A DNA stretch of 64,000 nt, taken from NCBI RefSeq assembly GCF_014763045.1, contig NZ_JACTAG010000002.1, forward strand, positions 992,001 to 1,056,000, written 5' to 3'. The notes beneath the pieces were generated by a model. It was given only the letters and a program-made list of their open reading frames with translations, searched no databases and was not told the origin of the DNA. The position numbers were made by a program, and so were the translations under genes. The DNA comes from Sulfitobacter aestuariivivens (GTDB lineage Bacteria > Pseudomonadota > Alphaproteobacteria > Rhodobacterales > Rhodobacteraceae). Of this stretch, positions 9,481 through 16,371 are shown piece after piece; positions within the stretch are counted from its first letter, which is position 1, and the number at the start of each line of letters is the position of its first letter.

Positions 9481-9894
9481 CTAGACCTTCAGGTCAATGC
9501 CGCCATCTTCTTCGTGGATCAACGCGTCCACGTCGATCTCGACCACTAATCCGGGCTGGGTCAGGCCAGCGGTCACCGCCGTCAGGACCGGATCAATGCC
9601 CTTGAACACCTCGCCATGGGCAAGAATAAAACCGCCCGCATGCTCCATATCTGTCAAATAGACCCGTACCCGGGCAACATGGCGCATCTCTGCACCAACC
9701 TCTGCAAGGAACTCCTTGATACGACCCAGGATGTACCGTGTCTGAGCATAAGCGTCGTCGGGCGCATGAATGCGGCCCGTCGGCTCAAGTGCGGTCGTGC
9801 CCGCAGTCCAGACAAACGGCCCGATCCTTTTGGCGCGTGCATAGCTGCCGATCTCTTCGAAACGTCCATTGGCTTTGTGGATTTGCGTCGTCAT
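9481..9894 (-). CDS. RidA/YjgF-family protein
   Basis: 137-aa Rid-superfamily protein with the N-terminal phrase GPFVWTAGTTAL, RYILGRIKEFLAEVGA in the middle and a C-terminal VVEIDVDALI strand. Archetypal RidA deaminates reactive enamines/imines through an Arg in a P-A-R-S context near residue 105. Here the equivalent stretch reads DPVLTAVTAG, so that Arg appears absent and this is likely another Rid subfamily. The start overlaps the dehydrogenase stop by 4 nt (ATGA), placing it firmly in the microcompartment operon, where an imine-handling or protective role would fit amine oxidation chemistry. Confidence 0.85.
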   Translation of the reverse strand: MTTQIHKANGRFEEIGSYARAKRIGPFVWTAGTTALEPTGRIHAPDDAYAQTRYILGRIKEFLAEVGAEMRHVARVRVYLTDMEHAGGFILAHGEVFKGIDPVLTAVTAGLTQPGLVVEIDVDALIHEEDGGIDLKV

Positions 9895-11072
9895 AGACCT
9901 AACCGAGTGCGGATCGCCTCTGCCGCATCCTGCAATGCGGTCGTTTCTGCACCCGTCAAACGCAGTTCTTCCACTTTGATCAAACCGCCATCGCCCAGAT
10001 GGGTAGGGACCCCGACAACCACGCCGTCAATCCCGTACTCACCTTTCAGCATCACGCTGACCGGAACAGCGCCCGTGCGCGCACCACGCATATGATCGAT
10101 CAATTCGATGGTCGCATGTGCAGGCGCAATTGTGGCAGATCCCATTTTCTTGAGCGCAACGACCTGACCGCCTCCTGTGATGGCGTCCGTGACACATGCG
10201 TCTATCTGTGCCGGGTCCAGAAAGACATCCAACGGGCGCCCCTTGATCGTCGCCCGGGACGGGATCGGGGCCATCTCTTCTCCATGGCTCCCAAGCGTCA
10301 TGGCCTCTACATCCGCAGGATCAACACCCGCCGCCCGGGCCAGTGCATGGCGGAAACGGCTAGAATCCAATGTGCCGGCCATTCCCAGAACGCGTTCCCT
10401 AGGGAACCCGGTCGCGCGCAGCATCTCGACAGTCATCTCGTCAAGCGGATTGGTCACGACAATAACCACAGCATTCGGTGCCTCGGATCGAATCGCTTCG
10501 CCGGCTTGGCGAATGACACGCGCATTTACGTCGATCAGGTCAGCACGAGTCATCCCCGGACTGCGGGCGCGGCCTGCGGTGGCAACAATTACTTCAGCAC
10601 CAGCCACCATATCCAGCGTTTCACCACCGACGCACCGACAACCAGCGCCGGTAATGCCCGTTGCATGATTGAGATCCAGAGCCGCCGCGGCGGCCATGCC
10701 AGGCGCAATATCAATCAAGGCTATTTCTGCGGCCATATCCGCCATGGCGGCCAGATGCGCAATGTTGCCCCCTACACCGCCCGCTCCGATCAACGCCAGC
10801 TTTGCTAACCGTCGCGCGGTGCGCGGCTTGCGGGACGGTGCTTGCCACTTCGGTGCGCGCCGATAAAGCACCCGACGCATTGCTGTGTTACCATCAGTGC
10901 GCACGGGGGCGGGCATCTCAACGGGGCCTTCAACCAGCTTCAGCCCCAGCCGTTCGGCAGAATCGCGCGCCAATGCAGTGACGATATCTCCAGGCATGAC
11001 CTCGACAATCAGCCGCCCGCGACGGCGCGCATCCTCAATCGCGTCACTACCGATAACGCGCCCCACGGTCAT
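9891..11072 (-). CDS. Microcompartment-associated malate/lactate dehydrogenase-like protein with N-terminal extension
   Basis: NAD-dependent 2-hydroxyacid dehydrogenase fold, 393 aa. Residues 1-90 are an extra segment absent from ordinary malate dehydrogenase, containing GDIVTALARDSAERLGLKLV and then a basic linker. The Rossmann loop GAGGVGGN is at 96-103, substrate-binding Arg in GRARSPG at 167-173, NPLD at 208-211, the catalytic Asp/Arg in LDSSRFR at 235-241 and the catalytic His at 263 (GSHGEEM). It overlaps the BMC-T stop by 4 nt. A plausible job is NAD+/NADH recycling inside the shell by reducing a 2-oxoacid; substrate not determinable. Confidence 0.82.
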   Translation of the reverse strand: MTVGRVIGSDAIEDARRRGRLIVEVMPGDIVTALARDSAERLGLKLVEGPVEMPAPVRTDGNTAMRRVLYRRAPKWQAPSRKPRTARRLAKLALIGAGGVGGNIAHLAAMADMAAEIALIDIAPGMAAAAALDLNHATGITGAGCRCVGGETLDMVAGAEVIVATAGRARSPGMTRADLIDVNARVIRQAGEAIRSEAPNAVVIVVTNPLDEMTVEMLRATGFPRERVLGMAGTLDSSRFRHALARAAGVDPADVEAMTLGSHGEEMAPIPSRATIKGRPLDVFLDPAQIDACVTDAITGGGQVVALKKMGSATIAPAHATIELIDHMRGARTGAVPVSVMLKGEYGIDGVVVGVPTHLGDGGLIKVEELRLTGAETTALQDAAEAIRTRLGL

Positions 11073-11692
11073 GCGGGCTGACCATCCACAGCTTCGATAG
11101 CGGTGACCGCCGCTTCCATCGCGGCCTGAACCGAATTTTCCGTCCCGGATATGAACAAGCGCCCAAAGCGCCCGACGGCGCGGACCTCGACCATGTCAAT
11201 TTCAGCTGCTTTCTCGGCCTCGTTCGCCGCGATTGAGATATAGGCCGCAGGCGTGCATTCGATGATCCCCAACGTCTGCCCGGGGACCAACAGAGATCCC
11301 TTGCGCCACTTATTCAAAAGCTGCGCCTGATAAGGCTCCACGCTGGTGATAATCTGCGTATTTGTGATCGATGGCTTTATCCGGTCCGACATCGACGCCC
11401 CCAGTTCGGACAGCATCGCATCCCGGGCGGCAGAAACCTCTGCATTGGACGGGGATCGCAAGATGAAGAACCCAAACTCGCGTTCGACCATCTGTGTTGT
11501 CGCCTCAACGCTGGACGCCTTCAGCGCCCGATCGATCAATGAGAAAACCCCATTTCCAGGCGCAAACTCCCCGATCAGCACCGTATCGCCTGACAAAGGC
11601 ACGGACCCTTGTACCGTGGCACCATTATAGGCTGCAAATTTCGGCTGCAAATTGTCAATCTGCATAAGCGCACGGATAGCAATCTTACTCAT
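11069..11692 (-). CDS. BMC-T (tandem-domain) microcompartment shell protein
   Basis: 207 aa made of two BMC folds. The first spans about residues 5-110 (ALMQIDNLQPKFAAYNGA). The second, about 125-205, carries the recognisable LGIIECTPAAYISIAANEAEKAAEI and GRLFISGTENSVQAAMEAA. Tandem BMC proteins form pseudohexameric trimers in the shell facets, often with large central pores. The start at 11692 (MSKIAIRALM) follows AAGGGCAG at good spacing, whereas an upstream in-frame reading would run into the aldehyde dehydrogenase gene. It is separated from the aldehyde dehydrogenase stop by 106 nt and overlaps the next gene by 4 nt. Confidence 0.9.
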   Translation of the reverse strand: MSKIAIRALMQIDNLQPKFAAYNGATVQGSVPLSGDTVLIGEFAPGNGVFSLIDRALKASSVEATTQMVEREFGFFILRSPSNAEVSAARDAMLSELGASMSDRIKPSITNTQIITSVEPYQAQLLNKWRKGSLLVPGQTLGIIECTPAAYISIAANEAEKAAEIDMVEVRAVGRFGRLFISGTENSVQAAMEAAVTAIEAVDGQPA

Positions 11693-11798
11693 TTGTCTGC
11701 CCTTTTCGACTTCATCTTCTGGCAAGAAACATCCCGGGTGGGGTCTGGGGATGGCTGGCCCACCCAAGCCGGTCGGACACGCGCCAGCAGTCCGAACC

Positions 11799-13181
11799 TC
11801 ATGCCCCATACTCTGCATAAATATCCCGCCACGGGCGGCTTTCATACGCGACACGCTTTATGTTGATCAGATGCAATGCCGTAACATTGTCCGAAGTAAT
11901 CGACCCCGACCACGTTCCAGTGCCCAACATAAAGGACGGCTCAAGATCGGTCGAATACCCCATCCCTCCCATGATCGCAGGCGTGTTGACCAGCACACGG
12001 CCCGTGGGAACAGTGGCAAACTGGGCCACGACTTCAGGGTCATCGCAATGCAGAACCGATGAATGCCCCCAGCCTTCGAACCGTGCAATGCGCTGCGACA
12101 ACTCCAGACCGTGATCTGAATCCTTGGCGGTGTAAAAGGCAAGCACCGGATTAAGCTTTTCGGCCGACAACGGTCTTTCCCAGCCAATCTCTGTCTCTTC
12201 AGACACCAGACACCGCGTGCGAGGCGGAATGGAAAAGTCAGCCGCATCAGCCAGCGCTTGCGGACTTTGGCCGACGCGTTCCGGGTTCATGGCCTGCTTG
12301 CCTGTAAAGATCACTGACGCAAGTCGATCCGCCTCTGCAGGGGTGCAGAAATAGGCCCCTTTCAGCTTCATCTCATGGCGCAGATCACGCGCGACCTCTG
12401 GGTCGGCGATCACGGCCTGTTCCGAAACACAGGCGGTGCCATAGTCAAAACACTTGGAGGTGACGATCATCTCCGCCACTTCGGCCAGATCCTGCTTTTT
12501 GGATTTATGCACATAGCACGGCACATTACCTGCGCCGACAGCCAGCGTCGGCTTGCCGCTGGAATAGGCCGCCTTGACCATCGCGGGCCCACCGGTGGCC
12601 ATCACTACAGATGTCCGGCGATGCTTCATCAACTCTGCCGTGCCTTGGATTGTCACCTGATCCATGCACTGGATCAGCCCCTTGGGCGCACCCATCTGTT
12701 CCGCGACCCGCGCCATGATGGTGACCGTTTCCATGCCGCATTTGACGCCGCGCGGATGTGGCGCGCAGACAATCGCGTTGCCGGCCTTCACGGCGGAAAG
12801 CACCTTGTAGATGATAGTGGATGTGGGGTTCGTGACCGGGATCAATGCCGCAACCACACCCATAGGTTCCCCAAAAGCCGCAACTTTGGTCGCATCATCG
12901 CGCCATAGCATGCCCAACGTCGTCACATCGCGCAGCCAATCCGCAACAGACAAAGCATTAAACAGGTTCTTCACCCGCTTGTCGGGCACATTGCCATAGC
13001 CAGTTTCATCAACGGCCAGCTGACCCAGCCGTTCTGCTTCCGGCTCAATCGCGCGGGCCATTGCATCAACAATGGAATCTACGTGGGCCGGATCCGTTCC
13101 CAGAAATTGCTGGTACGCTTCAAACGCCCGCTCAGCCATGCGGCGCGCCGCGGCGATGGATTGAAGATCTGGGTCCATCAC
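11799..13181 (-). CDS. Acylating-type aldehyde dehydrogenase (sulfoacetaldehyde/acetaldehyde dehydrogenase-like)
   Basis: 460-aa member of the short aldehyde dehydrogenase branch that contains PduP/EutE/AdhE-N and SauS, enzymes converting an aldehyde plus CoA and NAD+ to an acyl-CoA. The catalytic Cys is 251 (YGTACVSEQ), the cofactor region PVTNPTSTIIYK is at 116-127 and VGAGNVPCYV at 215-224. The N-terminal 25 residues (LQSIAAARRMAERAFEAYQQF) could form an amphipathic helix of the encapsulation-peptide kind. Start overlaps the upstream gene by 4 nt. This is the expected core enzyme of a metabolosome. Choice among acetaldehyde, sulfoacetaldehyde or another aldehyde cannot be made by eye. Confidence 0.87.
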   Translation of the reverse strand: MMDPDLQSIAAARRMAERAFEAYQQFLGTDPAHVDSIVDAMARAIEPEAERLGQLAVDETGYGNVPDKRVKNLFNALSVADWLRDVTTLGMLWRDDATKVAAFGEPMGVVAALIPVTNPTSTIIYKVLSAVKAGNAIVCAPHPRGVKCGMETVTIMARVAEQMGAPKGLIQCMDQVTIQGTAELMKHRRTSVVMATGGPAMVKAAYSSGKPTLAVGAGNVPCYVHKSKKQDLAEVAEMIVTSKCFDYGTACVSEQAVIADPEVARDLRHEMKLKGAYFCTPAEADRLASVIFTGKQAMNPERVGQSPQALADAADFSIPPRTRCLVSEETEIGWERPLSAEKLNPVLAFYTAKDSDHGLELSQRIARFEGWGHSSVLHCDDPEVVAQFATVPTGRVLVNTPAIMGGMGYSTDLEPSFMLGTGTWSGSITSDNVTALHLINIKRVAYESRPWRDIYAEYGA

Positions 13182-14362
13182 CGGCCTCCTGCCGTCAGCG
13201 CATCGAAGGTTCGGCGTGCGTCGTCAAGGTTGCGGGCGGTGATACCCATTGTGTCCAACCGGCGACCGGACGCGGCCACATCAGCATCCAGAATGGCTCC
13301 TGCAATCGCCATCAATGCGCGGGTCTGTGGCACGTCGACGTCGGTCAGTTCAGCGGCTGAAGCAAGAGGGACGAGTGATCCGATCACACCGTCCCGCAAC
13401 ATCGCGCGCGCCGTATCCCGATCCGGGATCGGACGGGCGCCTTCGCCCCGGGTGGCCCCGGCGAACGCCGCAATCCAATGACCTGTTTCGGGCAATCCGC
13501 GCACCCCAAAGGCTCGTGCGACGGCCCGCCGTTCATCTGCCAGGGTCTCAATCAACCGCATTTGATCCGCACCGATAAGTGCCGCAAACGTCTTGTTCTC
13601 GGGCAAGGGTGTGCCGCCCATGGGTACCGAAACACCCCCCGAGGCCAGTCCGGCCCCCCCCATCACCAGCGCGGGGATTTCCACAGCGGCGGACAGGTCG
13701 AAAAAGCCAGAAGCCAGAACAGATTCTCTTGCTTCTAGATTTGGCAGGATGCTTTGCAGGCGCCCGATTGCATCGCCGCGTCCCTGCGGCAACGTTGCCG
13801 CAGCCATCGCGCCGGCCTCGGACAGATGCAGGGTCGCCCCTTCGGCGCGATACCAGAACGGAAGACCTTGCGCTTCAACAAGGGTTACGTCGGCTGTGCA
13901 TCCACCCAGCCGCAGCATCCAGGCAGCTTCGACAGCGCCAAGCGATCGCGCAGGTGCGAGAACAAGGATCTGGCCATCTGACAGGTGATCGGCGAGTACC
14001 ATGGCGTAGGTTCGCTGCTTGTGAATAGGCCCGGTCAAAAAGACCACCTCGGCGTCTTGTACGGCTGCGTCCAGTTCGGCCGTCAGCACGATTGAACTAG
14101 CGCCACGGTCCACGTGATAGCTGCCGATCGGCCCCGCATCGCGCAGTGCTATCCCCGAAGATGCGCGCATCAACTCCAATTCACGCCCATAGGCCGAGAA
14201 GAGCGTGACATCGCACCCCGCCGCAAGCGACAGCGCCGCAATCAGCCGCGCGTCCGCACCGCCCCCCAGTACCGCCACCCGGGAGAGTGGTGGGGTCTGA
14301 GCGACGGTGTCAGAGCGGCGGCGGGTAGCCGCGCGCGCGAAATCTTCGAAATCGGCGGGCAT
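13178..14362 (-). CDS. Opine/octopine-dehydrogenase-like NAD(P)-binding oxidoreductase
   Basis: 394 aa. The Rossmann motif AVLGGGADARLIAALSL starts at residue 30, later than usual because of a 25-residue N-terminal extension (MPADFEDFARAATRRRSD, then a Pro/Thr linker) that resembles a microcompartment targeting helix. The rest follows the opine dehydrogenase plan: an N-terminal NAD domain with LAPARSLGAVEAAWML, then a helical C-terminal domain. Opine dehydrogenases interconvert N-carboxyalkyl amino acids with an oxoacid plus an amino acid, which fits a pathway through N-substituted glutamate. Coupled to the aldehyde dehydrogenase by a 4-nt overlap. Confidence 0.7.
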   Translation of the reverse strand: MPADFEDFARAATRRRSDTVAQTPPLSRVAVLGGGADARLIAALSLAAGCDVTLFSAYGRELELMRASSGIALRDAGPIGSYHVDRGASSIVLTAELDAAVQDAEVVFLTGPIHKQRTYAMVLADHLSDGQILVLAPARSLGAVEAAWMLRLGGCTADVTLVEAQGLPFWYRAEGATLHLSEAGAMAAATLPQGRGDAIGRLQSILPNLEARESVLASGFFDLSAAVEIPALVMGGAGLASGGVSVPMGGTPLPENKTFAALIGADQMRLIETLADERRAVARAFGVRGLPETGHWIAAFAGATRGEGARPIPDRDTARAMLRDGVIGSLVPLASAAELTDVDVPQTRALMAIAGAILDADVAASGRRLDTMGITARNLDDARRTFDALTAGGR

Positions 14363-14384
14363 CAGCGGTCCTCGGGTTAGGCGG

Positions 14385-14681
14385 TTAAGTGCTCAAGCCC
14401 TCAAGGATCGCTTCGAGCTCGTCATGGGGCCGGGCGATCACGTGCACCGAAACGACTTCGCCAACCTTGTTGGCTGCTGTGGCACCGGCATCGGTGGACG
14501 CCTTCACCGCGCCCACTTCGCCGCGCACAAGTGTGGTCACAAGACCACCGCCTGCTTTTGTCTGACCAACGATTGTGACGCTGGCGGCCTTGACCATCGC
14601 GTCTGCCGCTTCGATTGCGCCGACAAGGCCACGTGTTTCGATCATTCCAAGGGCCATCTGGCCAGGTGCTGGGGTTGCCAT
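14385..14681 (-). CDS. BMC-H hexameric microcompartment shell protein
   Basis: 98 aa, a canonical single BMC domain of the PduA/EutM type: [24 protein letters not shown], then [16 protein letters not shown] and [14 protein letters not shown]. It forms hexameric facet tiles. The pore loop reads K-A-G-G-G where PduA has K-I-G-S-G, so the pore-facing Ser is Gly here. Ribosome site AAAGGAACG precedes the ATG. It is the only BMC-H gene in the window. Confidence 0.97.
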   Translation of the reverse strand: MATPAPGQMALGMIETRGLVGAIEAADAMVKAASVTIVGQTKAGGGLVTTLVRGEVGAVKASTDAGATAANKVGEVVSVHVIARPHDELEAILEGLST

Positions 14682-14713
14682 TATTTTCGTTCCTTTGATT
14701 ACTGTTCAGAAGT

Positions 14714-14983
14714 TCACTTGCTCACGGTCACGCGGTCGACCACCGCGATAACCGCCATATCCACCGGGGCCGATGACAGGCCCTGCGCCATCCGGGCCGC
14801 AGACCCTTGTGTCAGCAACACGCCATCACCGACGCCCGCGCCACAGGTATCAGCCGCCACACAAGACGGCGTGATAACCTTGTTTTGTGCGTCGATCACA
14901 TCAACCACCAAAAGCTTAAGACCCGTAAGTCGCTCAGCCTTAGCCGTTGCAGTCAGCGTACCTTTGACGAGGCCAATCTGCAT
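14714..14983 (-). CDS. BMC-P pentameric vertex protein (EutN/CcmL family)
   Basis: 89-aa EutN/CcmL fold: MQIGLVKGTLTATAKAERLTG at the N-terminus, a central LLVVDVIDA and DTCGAGVGDGVLLTQGSAAR, ending in VIAVVDRVTV. Pentamers cap the vertices of the icosahedral shell. It starts one base after the stop of the glutamine-synthetase-like gene and precedes BMC-H by 32 nt. With BMC-H and BMC-T it completes a minimal three-component shell. Confidence 0.96.
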   Translation of the reverse strand: MQIGLVKGTLTATAKAERLTGLKLLVVDVIDAQNKVITPSCVAADTCGAGVGDGVLLTQGSAARMAQGLSSAPVDMAVIAVVDRVTVSK

Positions 14984-14984
14984 G

Positions 14985-16277
14985 TTAGAGCGTCCTCAGA
15001 TAGCGATCTGTTTCGACCTGCGTGACTTGTTCTTCAAAAAAGCCAACCTCGCGTTCGGCCATTTGGAGATACAGCTCCCACATGGTCTCGCCCATGACGT
15101 CCTTGAGCCACTCTGACCCGCGTGCCTTTTCGATTGCATCCGGGGACGATGTCGGGATCGGCTCTCCGTGGAAATCTTCATAGGCATTGCCCATGGTTGG
15201 CTCTGTTGGCTCCATCCCCTGCTCAATGCCGTCAAGACCAGCAGCCAGATCGGTTGCCATTAACAGGTAAGGATTTGCATCTGCGCCTGCGTCCCGCTTT
15301 TCCACCCGAACGGCGGAGTCGGAGCCCTCAATCACACGCAGACCAACAGTCCGGTTGTCATAGCCCCAGGACGTGTTGATGGGACAGAACGTATAGGGCT
15401 GTCGACGGCGCATTCCGTTAGGCGTCGGGGCACCGCAAATGGCTGCCTCTGCCATCCGCTTTTGCAGACCAGCAGTAAAGTTCTTGCCAAGCGCGTTCAG
15501 CTTGCCACCATCTGCAAAGGCGTTCTTGCCGTCTTTCCAAAGCGAATAGTGTACATGGAAGCCATTGCCTGACTGTTCAAAGAACGGTTTGGGCATGAAT
15601 GTCGCCAAGTATCCGTGGGCGATGCCCAACTGGCGCACAAGGCTTTTGAAGAGGATGACGCGGTCGGCCGATAGCAGCGCGTCGTCATAACGGATGTTCA
15701 CCTCGACCTGACCGGCGGCGTATTCGGGATTGGATTGCTCAATCGGGATGCCGCATTCGTTAATCTGGCGGCGGATCGGGCCCACGATGTGTTCCATCCG
15801 CGCGGCACGGCCGAGGCCATATACCTGAATGCCCTGATCGCGCGGCTGCCCCGTTTCGGGATCCAGCAGATAGAATTCAAGCTCTGCGCCGGTGGATACG
15901 TCAAATCCCATCTCTTTGGCGCGCTCAACCTGCCGGATCAAAACGTTGCGCGGATCGATTGGCACCGGTTTGTGGTCCATCCCCTCAGCGCGGGCAAAGG
16001 AGACGGCGACGCCCTCTTCCCATGGCACGGCCACAGGCGTGGTCATCGGAAACATGTGCATGTCCGGATACCCGTTGTCGAAGTTGACATAGGGAGTGTC
16101 CCAGACATCGCAGTTGCTATCGATGGCCAGCATGGCAGCGCTCAGCGCATTGCCCTGTTTGCAGATCGTGTCCCAATGCGATGCCGGAATGCGCTTGCCC
16201 CGCATGATCCCGTTGAGGTCACCCAGGCCCAGAATAACGGTATGGGTCCCTTCCGGCAGGCTGAAATCAGCAGTCAT
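14985..16277 (-). CDS. Glutamine-synthetase-family gamma-glutamyl-amine ligase (GlnT/GMAS/PuuA-like)
   Basis: 430-aa glutamine synthetase fold that should join an amine to the gamma-carboxyl of glutamate with ATP. Conserved pieces: GAELEFYLL (metal Glu), SNPEYAAGQVEVN, GNGFHVHYSLW (active-site His) and NRTVGLRVIEG with R-V-E-K-R-D-A-G-A-D-A-N-P-Y. The start at 16277 follows GGGAGAGGGACG; an upstream open stretch crosses the operator and is not coding. First gene of the microcompartment operon. Linked to glxBCD in the same regulon, as glnT is in rhizobia and gmaS with mgsABC in methylamine users. Amine substrate unknown. Confidence 0.85.
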   Translation of the reverse strand: MTADFSLPEGTHTVILGLGDLNGIMRGKRIPASHWDTICKQGNALSAAMLAIDSNCDVWDTPYVNFDNGYPDMHMFPMTTPVAVPWEEGVAVSFARAEGMDHKPVPIDPRNVLIRQVERAKEMGFDVSTGAELEFYLLDPETGQPRDQGIQVYGLGRAARMEHIVGPIRRQINECGIPIEQSNPEYAAGQVEVNIRYDDALLSADRVILFKSLVRQLGIAHGYLATFMPKPFFEQSGNGFHVHYSLWKDGKNAFADGGKLNALGKNFTAGLQKRMAEAAICGAPTPNGMRRRQPYTFCPINTSWGYDNRTVGLRVIEGSDSAVRVEKRDAGADANPYLLMATDLAAGLDGIEQGMEPTEPTMGNAYEDFHGEPIPTSSPDAIEKARGSEWLKDVMGETMWELYLQMAEREVGFFEEQVTQVETDRYLRTL

Positions 16278-16320
16278 CTCGTCCCTCTCCCTGTCAGAGA
16301 ATCTGATTGTGTTTATTCGT

Positions 16321-16336
16321 ATTCTGTATACAGTAT
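16321..16336. promoter_or_regulatory. Operator copy 2 (GntR-type palindrome) between ligase and oxidase genes
   Basis: ATTCTGTATACAGTAT matches the perfect palindrome at 15 of 16 positions. It lies 43 nt from the ATG of the ligase (minus strand) and 35 nt from that of the flavoprotein (plus strand), so one site can control both divergent transcripts. Confidence 0.8.
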
Positions 16337-16371
16337 CCATGGATGCACTGACTCGGCAAGGAAAAACTGAC

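Noticed and set aside
9412..9483. A short plus-strand reading (MAPALANLYPAHTL followed by SHNCTPALD) faintly like the 'YNCSPSFNW' part of isocitrate lyase
   Set aside because: Only about 25 codons, stops close upstream, no neighbouring matching fragments in the right order; most likely chance.
15735..16370. Plus-strand open frame of 211 codons antisense to the ligase gene
   Set aside because: The minus strand carries an intact glutamine synthetase fold; the plus frame shows no family pattern and crosses the operator.
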